Assembly (NCBI GenBank): GCA_019775845.1
Contig: JADQAV010000002.1
Span: 930,001-994,000 of the forward strand
DNA: 64,000 bases
DNA from: Myrmaecium sp. VS I D KN 1
Taxonomy: Eukaryota; Ascomycota; Dothideomycetes; Valsariales; Valsariaceae
Direction: 5' to 3'
The translations under genes were made by a program, and so were the position numbers. The notes beneath the pieces were generated by a model, which was not told the origin of the DNA, did no database searches, and saw nothing but the letters and a program-made list of their open reading frames with translations. Shown here one piece after another: positions 1-11,681 of this stretch; the stretch's first letter is position 1, and every line of letters begins with the position of its first letter.

Positions 1-1314
1 CAACCTCCGCACTGTTCTTCACTCTCAAGTCGCAAACAAAATGGAGAAGCGGCGCAATGCCGTGGGTACGGATCGTGATGGATCAGAGATTCGAATTGGC
101 GATACAGTCAAGGAGTACAGTGGAGAGAACAGACAGGGTACGGTGCTAGATCTTCACCGTAGCTATGTCTTTGTGCAAAACCGTTCACTTCCGGAGAACA
201 TGGGTGTCTTCGTTGTTCGCAACTCGAACGTCACCACAGTTGCTGCCAAAGGTGGTAAGGTTAATGCTGCTCCGGACTTTTCCAAAATGAACCCCGCGCT
301 ACTCCTTAACGGCGGTCCGAATGCGAAGACAATGATGCTGCCTCCCAGGACGATGGGCCGTGATAAGTTCATTGGCAAGACTGTCACGGTCCGTAAGGGA
401 CCTCACAAGGGTCTTTTGGGTATCGTTAAAGACACCACTGATGACAGCGCCCGAGTTGAGCTTCACTCCAAAAACAAGATCATCACGGTTTCCAAAGAGT
501 TCCTTTCCGTTAAGGATCCCATCACCGGTCAGAGCCAGCCTCTTGGCAAATTTGGCGGGCCTCCGAGGACAGGCGCCCCACCTCCTGGGCGTTACGGAGG
601 TGCCACTCCTGGCCGCGAGTCTGTATGGGGTGGACGTACGCCTGCGCCTGGGAACCGTACACCTGCCTGGCAAGCTGGTGGCAGAACTCCTGCCTGGGGC
701 GGTATGAGCGGCGGCCGCACGCCAGCTTTCCCGGGTGCCGATGGAAGTCGGACTGCTTATGGTGATGGTAGCCGTACAGCTTACGGCGATGGCAGTCGCA
801 CATCGTATGGTGGTGGTGACGGCAACAGGACGGCTTATGGCGGTGTAAGTGCATCCCTTCGCAATCAACAATCACAATTTACTAATCGTGCTTTTAGTCT
901 ACTTGGAATGCCAACGCCCGTACTCCATACAATCCGTCCGGCTACGGCAACCCTTCTGGCGAATCCGCCTGGGCTGCTGGCTCCAAAACCCCTGCTTACC
1001 ATTCTTCCAACAACTCCTCCTCTAATCCCTGGTCCGCAGGCGGGCGCACTCCAGCCTACCACAGCACCTCTGGCAATGGCACTTCCTATGGGAGCGCACC
1101 CACACCGGCGGCAGCTTTTGACGCTCCGACGCCGGGTGCTTACACAGCTCCGACACCAGGCGATACCTCCGCCGCAACACCGAAGGGATTCGGTGGGTAT
1201 GGGCAGTATAATACACCTGGTGCTGCGCCCACTCCAGGAGCGTACCCCGAGACACCCGGTGCATGGGCGGCGGATACGCCGGCAGGTGGGGACGATGGGC
1301 CGAGATATGAGTAA
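1..1314 (+). CDS. SPT5: Transcription elongation factor Spt5, C-terminal part (5' partial)
   Basis: The frame is already open at base 1, so the window starts inside the gene. The visible protein has an Spt5 KOW region (RDGSEIRIGDTVKEYSGENR, then RQGTVLDLHRSYVFVQNRS), a further KOW module (KFIGKTVTVRKGPHKGLLGI), and a long Gly/Arg/Thr-Pro-rich C-terminal repeat region (GGRTPAW, GNRTPAW, GSRTAYGD, later PTPGAY). Spt5 with Spt4 forms DSIF, which travels with RNA polymerase II in the nucleus; the C-terminal repeats are a target of Cdk9/Bur1-type kinases in the family. One intron, 845-897, has a GTAAGT donor and a branch-like ACTAAT; splicing gives exons 1-844 and 898-1314 ending in TAA at 1312-1314. 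Without the splice the repeat region would be read in a wrong frame. Identity is firm; the intron is well supported by continuation of the repeats after it. Confidence 0.93.
845..897 (+). other. Intron in SPT5 within the C-terminal repeat region
   Basis: Phase-0 intron of 53 bp with a GTAAGT donor, an ACTAAT branch-like site and a TTTTAG acceptor. It separates the GNRTAYGG block from the STWNANARTPYNP block; the repeat character resumes straight after the acceptor. Confidence 0.85.
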
Positions 1315-2170
1315 GAGGGAGCGTGCTGTACGATAAGGAACTGGACGGGGTTTTTGGGGGGGCTTGTTTCTCTTTTCATCTATCTTCTTTCCAAGGGCAT
1401 CTGCACAAGCGTTATTTTTTCCTTCTTGAGCGTATGCGGAAACGAAGCGGGAGGGTTCGCAAAACCGAAATAGGGAATATGGTGGTCTGGCGGGTGTCGG
1501 AATGATTTTTTAGAGAAAAATATGATGTTTTGGCATTCGATTCGTTCTTCCTTTTGTACGGTGATGTCTCACTGGAGGAGAGATCTTGAAAGATGAGAAG
1601 GCTGGCGGTTGCTGAGTCAGCAGTCTATAGTCTGTCGGATGTTTGGGCCATTCTCTGCTCCACTCTTCATGTACACTTCAGTCTGGACGACCATAAGGTT
1701 GGAGAAAGCACGGCAGATAACTACCAGAACGGTAAGATGAATTCATTTTCCTTCTTCTTTGTCGTGCATGCAGTATTTTGCAGACGGTTGGACTTTCTGC
1801 ATTTTCCCTCTCTTCTTCCTGTTAAATCGGCGAACGTGTGAGAAGAGACGAGTTGGGATCTGTCATTTCCGCCATCAACACCATTTTGGGAGCAAAAAGA
1901 AGGCCAATTAGGTTGATGTTTCTTCCATGACTAAATTCCCATTTCTTCAACATGCTTTCCCTTCATTCCACTACTGCCTCCTACTTACCGATCCGATTCC
2001 ATTCTCCTGATCATGCTATGCCAGTAACAATTCCTGTCGCTCATACTTCGTTCTAGATCTTTTAATAACGCCCCATCTTCGTGAGAAAGCTCCATATTAT
2101 CTGTCTATTTAGCTTTGTCGACGAACAAAGATATACAAAAAAAGAGAGGACTACCAAGGACCCTGAAACC
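1315..2170. other. Intergenic: SPT5 3' end and MET22-like promoter
   Basis: No supportable coding sequence. The first few hundred bases are presumably the SPT5 3' UTR. The last hundred bases are an AT-richer leader before the ATG at 2171. Confidence 0.5.
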
Positions 2171-3364
2171 ATGACCACAACCACCACCGCCGCCGCAGCC
2201 GAGGACCTTGCCCTCGCACAGCTCGCCGTCGCCCGCGCCGTCCTCCTCACCCGGACGCTACACGCGCCAACCTCGCTACCCAAGCCGGACCAGACGCCCG
2301 TCACGATCGCCGACTACGGCGCTCAGGCGCTGCTCATCGGCGCCCTACACGCCGCCCGGCCGGACGACCGGTTCGTAGGCGAGGAGAGCGCCGCGGCGCT
2401 GCGGGCGGGCCCGGCACTGGCCGCGGCCGTCTGGCGGCTGGTGCGCGAGGTGCAGGACGGCTTTGCAGCGGTGACACCGTCGCTGCACCGGTTCGGCAGC
2501 GAGGCCGAGATGCTGGATGCGATTGATCGGGGTTGTGCTGCAGCGGCGGCGGAGGGCGGCGCGGGCGGGATGCGTGGCCGGGTTTGGGTTTTGGACCCTA
2601 TCGATGGGACGGCGGCGTTTGTGCGGGGCGGCCAGTACGCAGTGTGTCTCGCGCTGCTCGAGGATGGCGTGCAGCAACTGGGGGTGTTGGGCTGTCCCAA
2701 CCTGGAGGCGGATGCGTTTGTGAGTATGACTGGGCGGAGGTGCAAGATGCTTGAGCGCGTGGGGAAGGGATGTGGCATTCTGGTATCGGCGGTCAGGGGT
2801 GGAGGGGCGTGGCTCAGGCCGTTTGTGAGCGCGGATGGGCAACTGGGGGATGCCGTGAAGGTGCCGCCGAGGCAGCCACTGTCGGCTGATGAGGATGTGG
2901 TCTTCGTGGAGAGCACAGCGAGTAGCACCGCCAACCACAAGCTGCACAGGGAGGTGGCCGAATCCATAGCGAAGACAAGGTCTGGGACAGGGGATGTGGA
3001 GGTTGTATGGCCTGGCATGGAGAGCTTCTCGATGCAGATGCGTTACGTGGCACTCGCGCTGGGAGTGGGCGATGTTCTGCTGAGGCTGCCGAAACGGAGG
3101 GACTATGCGGAGGCAGCTTGGGACCATGCCGGAGGGATCCTGATCTTCGAGGAAACAGGGGGCGTAGTTACTGATGCCTGGGGAAAGGAGCTACAGTTTG
3201 GTGCTGGAGAAGCTGCGAACGGAAGATATCTGACCGGCAACTGGGGCATGCTCGCTGCGCCGGCTGCGGGAGGCTTGCACGGAGAGCTGTTAACGGTTGT
3301 TGCGGGAATCATGAAGGGGTTCATCGCAAAAGAGAGTTCCAGTGGAAGCGGATGGGGGTGGTAA
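2171..3364 (+). CDS. MET22: 3'(2'),5'-bisphosphate nucleotidase, Met22/Hal2 type
   Basis: Intronless, 397 residues. It carries the signatures of the lithium-sensitive inositol-phosphatase superfamily: GEES near residue 75 with an upstream TIADYGAQ (metal-binding Asp region), the core DPIDGTAAF near residue 145, and the C-terminal WDHAGG block (AAWDHAGGILIFEETGG). The YGAQ/DPIDGT spacing and the VTDAWGKELQFG tail fit the Hal2/Met22 branch, which removes the 3'-phosphate from PAP made during sulfate assimilation, rather than inositol monophosphatase. The start at 2171 is the first ATG, just before a poly-Thr/Ala leader; the frame is open further upstream but has only a GTG. The 5' half is very GC-rich. 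Residual uncertainty is the exact substrate within the superfamily. Confidence 0.88.
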   Translation: MTTTTTAAAAEDLALAQLAVARAVLLTRTLHAPTSLPKPDQTPVTIADYGAQALLIGALHAARPDDRFVGEESAAALRAGPALAAAVWRLVREVQDGFAAVTPSLHRFGSEAEMLDAIDRGCAAAAAEGGAGGMRGRVWVLDPIDGTAAFVRGGQYAVCLALLEDGVQQLGVLGCPNLEADAFVSMTGRRCKMLERVGKGCGILVSAVRGGGAWLRPFVSADGQLGDAVKVPPRQPLSADEDVVFVESTASSTANHKLHREVAESIAKTRSGTGDVEVVWPGMESFSMQMRYVALALGVGDVLLRLPKRRDYAEAAWDHAGGILIFEETGGVVTDAWGKELQFGAGEAANGRYLTGNWGMLAAPAAGGLHGELLTVVAGIMKGFIAKESSSGSGWGW

Positions 3365-3427
3365 TTTCCCCGTCAGGGGCTGACTGTAATCTGAGGGAAG
3401 AAGTCGTCCATATAGAGACTCGAGATC

Positions 3428-5820
3428 TTAGCGGTAATTCCAGCATTTGCCAAAGGGGTATCCGTGAAAGTCCACATCGTCTCCGGCCGTACTCATTAGA
3501 TAAGGTCTCACCACCGTGATCTCTCCATCCCAGTAACCCTCCACCCAAACGTCTCCCGGAGCGGCGTCTTTCCCCTCCGCGCCTGCCGCTCTGATAGCGC
3601 TCTCATACCGTTCCCGCTTTTCTTCTCTAAACCTCGAAATCTCAGCCAGGGTATCGTACAGATTTCCCCGCTGATGAGGTCCATCTTTCTGCCTTAGCGG
3701 CAAACCTGAAGGTACGTCGGCAGGTAGTCTTGGGACTGCACCAATATTGCCTCTGGGTATAGAGATGCATCCAGGCTCTAGATCCGGCAAATCACACTCT
3801 TCCGGCCCGAAAAAAGAAAAGTCGCCTGCGGCCGCCTGCCCAAAAGCTTCAGAATCCGGATCTTCGGTCGACGAATACGTTTTGGTAGGATGCCGCCATC
3901 CTGCGGTTTTCCCTTTGCTCTTTTGACGTCTTGGTATATTGAGATCAGGAGCGCTAGGATCAGCCATCTCTAGGACGATGCGTCGGAGCGGAAAGATCTC
4001 GCGTGCAGCTTCCTGCACGGCGAGAGCGCGGGAGCGACCAGGCGGAAGGGCGTAGGTCGTAGACGCGGATCTGAGGGCGTGTTGGCGAGCAGTGGCACAA
4101 AGCGTTATGAATCGCAATATCCTGGAGAAAAGCTGCGGGCTTGACGAGGTGTGAGGGACCCCAGTCAAGATCAAGGTACGCATGGAATGTAGGTACGACG
4201 GATGAAGTCCTTCGAGGTGTATGATGGGAGGCTTATGATGGATGTCTAATACTATCTCCGAGGGATATGCGCCAGAGCCACGGCAGAGAGTGGGAAGAAC
4301 GGCTTCCGGATCGGAGGATAAGGCGCCAATTGAAGGACTAGGAGTTGTCAGCAGAACAGACGTCGTAGCCTGGAATTGATTCGAAGCCATATCCTGTGAC
4401 ACTTTTCTTCCCACGGCGGCTTTCGCATCTGTCGATGATTCGAGCATCTCTCTTTCAAGTCTAGTAGGGAGCTCATGACGCCTGCTGGCACTGGATAGGT
4501 CGTAGGGATTCGGTGGAACTCGGATTGCGATATCATCTTCCAGTTCCGCCTGAGCTAATGGTGTGCTAGTGTCAGATAGTGAAGGGTCATCAGTTATGAT
4601 GCCATGCTCGATGCGTAGGCTCAGCAAATTCTGTGATTGAGCAATTAGTGGAGCCAGCTTCACGGCATAGGGCATGCTAGACGCTTCGGCATTCTCTATC
4701 CCCACATTTGAGCGGCTGCCCGGTTCAACCCCGAGCATGGCAGGTTCCTGAGGCCTTCTATAGGATCCTGCTACAGAGCCCACATCGAGTGCTAGCAGCC
4801 TTCCTGACCTGAGAAGAGCAGAAACACCTTCGAACGAGATATCGTTCTCGGATATGTAGAGGTGCGTTAGGCCACGATCGGAGTGCTCCACGGCCAGATG
4901 GCCCACGGACCGGTCTGTCAAACCTGCTCGCAGGTACCAATCGAGGTTCTCATAGGCTTCGATTCTGGAGGAATTCGGCCCTGAAGCATGAGAAAAGCGG
5001 TGATCCAGTAAATAACAGATGCTGGTATCAGTGAGATGATTATCTCGAAGATCAAGGCAACAGACATTGGTCCTGATTAACCTCGCAATGTCACGGATAT
5101 CGACATCGCGGAGACCTAGACCTTTGAGTTTCAACACTCGAAGCCCGCTTAGCCGTTGCAACGCATTAAAGACAGAGACGTCTTTGGCAGGCAATGTTCC
5201 TGATACGTCTAGGTACATCAGTCCGGGGAAGTGAGGAAGCGCCTCCGCAAATCCCGTAGTGGTTGCGTTGGGGCACTTCGAGGCGTCGAGCAGCCGCAAG
5301 CCATACGTCGGGAACTTGTCCGCCTTTCTTCGCAGGCTAGGATGACGGAGCGTGACAAGGCTTGCATGGTCGAAGAAGGGAAGTCCGGCCACGATCAGGG
5401 ACTGGAGATTGGGAAGCAGCTCAAGGATGTCCCGCAGCCAGTCCGCATGAGGCCCACCGTAGACCTCAGCATGCGCGGGCGGAAGTCGCAGCGTATGCGT
5501 GAGTTCTCTCATGCATAGACGCGCCCAAGGTAGTGTACGCATGAATCTCGTGAGAGCCACTGGGACGGTCAGTGAAAAGCTAACGGTCAAGCTTCCGGGG
5601 GCGAGGGACTGCCAATACCATAGACGACATCATTCTCGATTCCAAAGTGGGAGGCTGGATTCCCCCAAAGATGACGGGAAAATATCTCATTCCATCTTCT
5701 ACATACAAGCGTCGCCGAGTAGAGGTCTTGGGATAAAGTATATCGGGCTACAATGGGCCAGTACTCCCTCGTCACGGCAGCTTGATACGAGGGTGGTGCT
5801 TCATCCATGCTGGCGCGCAT
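3428..5820 (-). CDS. LRR / F-box-like protein (first of a tandem pair)
   Basis: Two exons, 5820-5619 and 5559-3428, join to 777 residues. Intron 5560-5618 (59 bp) has a GTATTG donor, a CTGAC branch and a CAG acceptor, giving the clean junction DVVY-VALTRFMRTLPWARLC. The N-terminus has an F-box-like helix set (LYSATLVCRRWNEIFSRHLW, residues about 34-53). Leucine-rich repeats follow (LLPNLQSLIVAGLPF, LMYLDVSGTLPAKD, LRVLKLKGLGLRDVDIRDI, VCCLDLRDNHLTDTSICYLL, LTHLYISENDISFEG). The C-terminal half is low-complexity and acidic, with a conserved-looking end containing VWVEGYWDGEITVVRPYL. F-box/LRR proteins usually recruit substrates to SCF ubiquitin ligases; that role is inferred. The ATG at 5808 is an alternative start. 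The 3' end lies 63 bp from the convergent MET22-like gene. Confidence 0.8.
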
Positions 5821-6992
5821 GTAAAGTAGACTGGATGCGCCTTGAGCTTAACAACATATCACCGGCTGTGACAATCATCTTCGGAAACTGATGCTGTACA
5901 AGAGTCAAGAGGGGTAATGGTTGTTGCAGCCCTTAGCCGCATGTCGTTGCTAGACAAGGCTTGGCGAGTCTCGCTACTTGGAGGTGTACTTGGTGCCTGA
6001 GCCGTGACGACATCTCCCAAGCATGTTATTGAGCAGGCGAGACAAAGCACCCCCAGTAGCGGGATGGGCCTGGGCCATTCGCGAGCCAGTTCGATATCCC
6101 CAAGAACCAGAGAAGTCTCAAATTCTTTCTTAGGGCTCCTTTGGAGCTAGTATATATGTCATGTACCCTTGAATTAGCCCTGTGACATAGTCACGACCGG
6201 AGAGCTGACACGAGGAGATCCCCTCTCCCTCGTGAAACAAGAAGCTGTTGCTGAACGGCGTACATGGAAAAGCGGATAGTCAGTCGAAACCGAGCATGTC
6301 TATTTCTGTCCATCGTTCCAGATAGTCACGCATCTGTCAAAGCATGGAAACGGGAAGCATAGCATTGGAGGCTGTTGTTGCTCTCAAGAATGACCATTTG
6401 AACTCGCTTACACGCCGTGAACTCAGAAAACAAAGTATCCTCCCAATACCAATATATGCCATGGTAAACAGATAGCCGCCCTCGAAAATTTTCTTGTAAC
6501 CAGAAATAAAGGGAGCTGAAGTCGATCGTGGCGCCTGGCGGATGGTGGATAGAAAGAGAATCCTAAGTTGACAGCCACAAGTAGATGTAGTGAGCTCCGC
6601 GTTCCTTGGCTTGACGGAAGAACCTGCAGGGGAGCTCGAGGATCTAATTGGCTAGCAAGCACCGAAAAGTCCTGTAGGTGATGCAGGAAGTAGTAATCAT
6701 GCAAAACACAGACCCCTATTAGGTTGAAGGAGAATATAACCTAGAACAGAATCTGGTGGTGCTGACAAGAAGAAGTACATCCCGGACCGGCTGTCAATGA
6801 TGTACGTATGCGTGTGCTAAGATGGGAGGCCTGACAGCTGACGTGGATGATTTGCGACCAACCACCAGAATTTGGGGAGTAGTGAAACGAGCCGACCGCG
6901 AAAATTCCCAGGACGGCTGCATATGCAACAGAGTTGAGTTCGCTAGGAACGTGGCGATGGCGTCAGAAGGGGACTGGTAGCGACGGCTGCGA
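5821..6992. other. Intergenic region between the two LRR/F-box genes
   Basis: It holds the promoter of the first LRR gene and the 3' flank of the second. On the minus strand around 6150-5859 there is an ATG-less open stretch with a short hydrophobic segment (PLLGVLCLACSITCLGD). It could be a decayed exon, but no start or convincing splice site was found, so I do not call it a gene. Confidence 0.45.
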
Positions 6993-8626
6993 TTATTTGT
7001 GGTGGGTGTCCGAATGTTGTACACACTTCCTGACAACCCATTTTTCCCACATCTTGCGTTGGCTGTATGTGACACTGATTCCATCATCACCCAGCTCCTC
7101 AGCAGTGCTTGGGTAAGAGTTGAGCCCGTTGCAACTGCACCAAGGTACGCTGGCAGGTGTATCCGGGCTTAACGGCGGGAAGTCCATTCCAATATCCCCT
7201 TGGGGGCCTTGCTGAGTTTCGTTCTCGGAGTCCGAATGCTGCGAGTCCATATCGGAAAGAGCATCTTCTGATTGCTCCGAGAAACCATCTTCGCTGTTTT
7301 CTGAACGAGGGGGTGCCCAGTCGCTTTCATCATCGCTGTCGCTCGCGCCCCCCGGCGGGTCGTCTGGAACCTCGGCTCCCATCGTCCATTGCTCGTCGAA
7401 GTGATTGGCATAGTCTATGCGCCGCAAGCTCACCCAAGCCAACTTCAGCATATCCTCCCGCAAATAGGCCAGGACGTCTTTCCACCTGCTTCCATCCTTC
7501 AGTAACACGTCTCGCAACCTGAGCCCACGGAGCCTGTCTCTATGCCGCCGTGCTATTTCGATGATCTCTTCCGCGTCTAACCTCCAGGCTTGTATCCCAA
7601 AAGCGATCAGTTTGTCCCATTGCACATGATGGAATAATTCCTCGAGTTTAAGTCCGCAGGGTCGATGCGATGGAAACCCGATGTGAACAGCTTGCATATT
7701 CTTCGCTGACGTAAAGATAACTTTGGACAGGCCAGCCAGTTCACGCATCCGATTATCTAGATCTGTTCCGTCGTCAAAATGGAGTTCCAAGCATGTTAAT
7801 CTGCTCGCCAAGGTTGCAAATGATTTTGGCGGATTGGCGGCAAGTCCCATGGCGCTTTGAGGACTCAGCATCGGAGATGAAAAGCGTGTGCAGGGTGATC
7901 GGGCTGCAAGGAGAGCAGCACCAACGGTCTTCGTACTGTGAGAGCAAGCTGAATCCCACCGAAGCTCTACAAGTTGGTTCAGCTCCTCGTGTTGTCGTAT
8001 ATAGGAAATCAGCATCCCGTCTTCTCGATCCTGTACACGAAGAATCTGCACATGTTGGAGGGATGTGAATGCACTAATGGCTTTTTTCAAGACCCTTTGG
8101 TCTTCTTCGGTCTCTACGATCTGTTTCTGCTCATTTACTTTCCGAGCAAAATGCCGAGCGTCCAGAACTCCGAGGCTGCCATGAAGACTCGGCAGCAATT
8201 CTCGGACGCGCTCCCTACCTAGAGCATGTCAGCGGTTTGTATTTTGCAGCCGGAATAGATTGATGGCGCGGAACCTGGCACATAGAAATAGGGCACCATA
8301 TAGCTGAATTTCTTGACATGTTTTGCAAGATGGTCTTGTCCGGCTATGTTCTCTAACCTCTTCAAGCCCTTGAGTGAGAATCTGGTGGTGACGCGAGAGA
8401 ATTGGTGAAAGGCCCCTAAGTCCGAGAACCTTCTGCATACGAGTCTGAAGCTTGCGATGTCCTGCGCTTGGGTGGGCGTAGGCGGCGGCGGCGGCTTGAA
8501 GCTCTCTTGCGATAGTGATAATCGATCATCCACTGGGATCAATTTTTCCGAATCCGATTCGATAAAGTCCAGAATGTCTCGTAGAAGCTCATCAGGCAGC
8601 TTGAGTAGGTAGCACTCGGAGGCCAT
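6993..8626 (-). CDS. F-box protein (second of the tandem pair)
   Basis: Exons 8626-8275 and 8218-6993 give 525 residues. The start at 8626 puts the F-box directly at the N-terminus (MASECYLLKLPDELLRDILD, with RLVCRRFSDLG about 40 residues later); the frame is open upstream to 8746 but the extra leader is not F-box-like. Intron 8219-8274 (56 bp) has a weak GTTCCG donor, CTGAC branch and TAG acceptor. The junction VPG-RERVRELLPSLHGSL is the only phase that keeps the protein going. The middle has leucine-rich segments (LTCLELHFDDGTDL, LKLEELFHHVQWDKLIAFGI). The C-terminus is acidic and Ser-rich (SDSDDESDW). A likely SCF substrate receptor by family. The weak donor is the softest part of the model, and the last 60 residues could hide another intron. 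Confidence 0.75.
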
Positions 8627-10442
8627 GACCGTTGGATAAAGCGGGGTAGTGTTGGCATCTATCGACGATAAAGCGCGTAAAAACCGCGTTCGGGTTGTCC
8701 AAACAGCTGTAAACGTTGTGTAGGAGGTTGAAAGAGAGCGGAACAAGTAGAGAGAAGAAGCAGCAGAGCGGAGTCAAGCAGATGGTGTGACAGTACGTGC
8801 GAATGACCGGTTTTCGCAGGCGACGCGGGTGCGTGGTCTTCAAGATCACGGGAAACGAGCAGTTAGCAGCGCAAGTCATGTCTTTCGAGGCTTGTCTGGC
8901 TGCAATATGACACCAACAGTAGCATAGGCGGCATCCTAACATAGGTTTTGGCCGCGGCGCAGAGCAGTGTCAGCCGAGCGTGCTGGTGGATGGACAGCTT
9001 AAATGGGGAGTTGTATGGGAGATGGGCAGGTGGGCGTCGAAGCAGCACCAGGTCAACGCCATCCGCTGCACAATCGACCAATTGTGGACGATATCCCAAG
9101 TCACATGATGAAATTTTTATGCGGGTTCAGCACATCGGGACGGGTGAATACCTAGCTGCAGGTCGAGGCACAGGTTGCGGTGTCGCTGGCGGATTGCATC
9201 GTTTAGCTTGCGATTCGCATGGTGGGCACCCTGGGCTGCTTGAGATGACTAGCTAGCTGCCTCCGGGCCTGGGAGCGATGTATGTGCTGGCAGTGCATGC
9301 AACCGCTCTGGATTGGTCCACAGGACTGCTCCCGTCCTTCCGTCTTCCTGAATAGTGACGTGAAGGCGAGGGAATTTCCTCACCAAAGCCCTATGGCCGA
9401 CGATGTGACGGTCCTGGAGCTTCGAGTCCAGGAAGAACTCCTGGCCCGGGTGGGCCGCAGACGATGCCGGCGATGGCCAGACCTATGCCAGGGGGTTCAA
9501 AATCAGCGCGAGCAAGCGGGTTTGTCGAGTCTCGATAGCATCTGGAACAGCCGTGGGCTGCTGTCAGGGGTGTTTGGCGGAGAGACGATGTGTCGAGATT
9601 TAAAACGCTCTGGGCCCCCGAGAGATGGGATGGGTCGATGATGGAGAAAGCCAACAACAGCCCCGGCTTGCAAAGGCAACGAAACGATCCTGCGGGCCGG
9701 GTCGTGGGTGCGATCGGGACGAGCAAGCAAATCGCAGGTAACCTTACACTTCGCGCACACGGCAGCTACACTGCTCATCGATTTCGCGGCATCGCACTAT
9801 GCTAGAATCATGCTGGAGTAGACCAACGAACTGATATCCATGCCTGGTTGCATACAAATCGCTGCGGCCGCCCATGTGCCATCCTTGTCCCAACCACACG
9901 CTCTCCTCTTTTCCTCGATGCTGCGTCTGTGTTCCCCTCGTCTCCAAGGGATTGACCTCTGCAGTCAGCCGTCTGTCTGCTTCGGACCTCTTGCTGATTC
10001 TATTTGAAGCGACGGTCCCTGGTGCATACACGCTGGGCGCGTTCACATTGAACGGCTTGCGCTGATGGAGCCCTGCCATCGGAACGTCTCTTGTATGAGC
10101 TATTCATCGCTCGATCCATCAGCTCAAAGAGCAAGCCATGGGTTTGACCATCGCTAACTAGACCTTTGTTACACAATCATTGCGTCTGAAACAGTCGCAC
10201 AAGGTGATGAGGCATTTCAGTACATGTTACACCCGAGATATTTCGTACGTATCATCGCCGGTTACCTACCACAGTATCTTTCCAGAGAAGCCTTTGAAAG
10301 GTTCTCTTTGGAGCCTTGTGTGGTTCCACCGCATCTGATCGTGAAACAATTAGGCACGCCCAAGCCTTCACAGCCCGATCAAGGTCCCGGCCATTGTTTT
10401 CGCTGTAGAGCAATGGTATCGCTGAAGGAGACCATCAACACG
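8627..10442. other. Large intergenic region without recognisable genes
   Basis: About 1.8 kb between the F-box gene start and the 3' end of the adenylyltransferase gene. Open frames here are short, in both directions, and show no domain, signal peptide or splice-consistent extension. The first few hundred bases are the F-box gene promoter. The rest could hold non-coding RNA, but nothing in the sequence supports a call. Confidence 0.45.
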
Positions 10443-11681
10443 TCAAACATCACGTCCAATCCTTGATCTTTCGTACATTATGCGACGTATCTGCGTGCTG
10501 CTGAGTTTGCTTTGAAAGTTCTCATCGATCTGAGCCTGCGACTGGTTATCTTCGTCAATTTCTCGGGAGTCCAGGACATTGACTTCAAGAACTTCGAGGG
10601 ATCGCCAGCCTTTTTCTGCTCTCTTGTCATTGACAGCCTTGCCGCCAGCCCGAGTTTCTCCAGATATAACTAGGGCAGATATCGATTCGTCTGTGATAGT
10701 GGGACCAAACGGATCCCAGATTTCCACATATTTCACCACCAGATCGCAGGGATATGCTTCCTGGACTACATGTCCATTTGGTCCCGGCTCTTTCGTCTCG
10801 AATGTTTTGATGAGTTTGTCTTCAGCAGGACCAAAGTATAGGAGAGACCGCATCAGAGCACTGGCGGCACGTTGTCTCGTATCCCAACTTTCCAGGAACT
10901 CGGCATATTTTTTATTTTTTAAAAGTTCATCGCCGGTAATTCCCACGGTGATGGTCCTCTTCTTTTCCTCTGCGGCAACTGCTCCTTCGATAGCGAAAGC
11001 CGTCATCGTCAGGAGCAGTTTGTGCCCGATATGCAGATGATCGAAAGTTCCTCCAACGGCAACAGCGTAATGCCGGACAGTGTCGGTCTCGGGACCTGCT
11101 TTGATGGTTTTCGCAGAAGGGTCAACCTGTACAAGTCCGCCCCGCACTTTTACCACGTTCCAGTGCTGACCTTTGCTAGCATTTACAAAGGCTGTCAGAA
11201 CACGACCCCCTGCTTCAGTTTCAACAGCATAGATCGTCTTCCAAGGCCTGTTACTTCGTGCGAGAGTCCACATGCTGATCACCGGACCTTGCGTATCAGC
11301 TTCCGGAGACCCGTCTTCGAGCTGAACCGCGCTTCCACCGCGGGGATGGGCAACTAGGAGTACGCGTGCATCAATACCATCGCTATCCAGATCAATACTG
11401 TGTTTGGCGGAGATGACGGAAATCAACTTGTAGAGGCCAGATAGAAGACGTTGCGTTTCAGGATAGAGCGCGCTCCTAGGTGTATGCTGCTGGCCGTGGA
11501 GGTGAGGACATGGGAGAGCAATTTCGAGCAGGCAGGTCCCGTTCGTATAGTCCGGAGACCGTGCCAGTCCTCTCAATACAGCAAACAGCGAGGCTCCATA
11601 GGCAGCCTTCAGCGCGGCAAAAGATGAGGGCACTGGAGGCGGAGGGAGCAACAGCAGATTATAGTGCATTGCGCCCTCCAT
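10443..11681 (-). CDS. CAB4: Pantetheine-phosphate adenylyltransferase (CoA biosynthesis)
   Basis: Single exon, 412 residues. Residues 210-224 carry the nucleotidyltransferase core GGTFDHLHIGHKLLL with the HxGH ATP-binding motif. The C-terminal part holds ITVGITGDELLKNK, SGETRAGGKAVNDKR and a terminal LSSTQIRR that matches the ISSTxIR motif of the family. These are eukaryotic PPAT signatures; the enzyme joins 4'-phosphopantetheine to AMP to make dephospho-CoA, the fourth step of CoA synthesis, in the cytosol. The N-terminal 200 residues are the poorly conserved fungal extension (LPPPPVPSSFAALKAAYG). No dephospho-CoA kinase domain is fused. It is divergent from the WD40 gene at 12009, sharing a 327-bp promoter region. 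Confidence 0.9.
   Translation of the reverse strand: MEGAMHYNLLLLPPPPVPSSFAALKAAYGASLFAVLRGLARSPDYTNGTCLLEIALPCPHLHGQQHTPRSALYPETQRLLSGLYKLISVISAKHSIDLDSDGIDARVLLVAHPRGGSAVQLEDGSPEADTQGPVISMWTLARSNRPWKTIYAVETEAGGRVLTAFVNASKGQHWNVVKVRGGLVQVDPSAKTIKAGPETDTVRHYAVAVGGTFDHLHIGHKLLLTMTAFAIEGAVAAEEKKRTITVGITGDELLKNKKYAEFLESWDTRQRAASALMRSLLYFGPAEDKLIKTFETKEPGPNGHVVQEAYPCDLVVKYVEIWDPFGPTITDESISALVISGETRAGGKAVNDKRAEKGWRSLEVLEVNVLDSREIDEDNQSQAQIDENFQSKLSSTQIRRIMYERSRIGRDV

Noticed and set aside
5859-6150. Possible small secreted protein (VLCLACSITCLGDVVTAQA)
   Set aside because: Signal-peptide-like hydrophobic stretch, but no ATG in frame before an upstream stop and no good splice acceptor.
8948-9641. 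Plus-strand open frames of about 100-120 codons
   Set aside because: No domains, no codon bias like the neighbours and no splice-consistent extension; treated as chance frames in a spacer.
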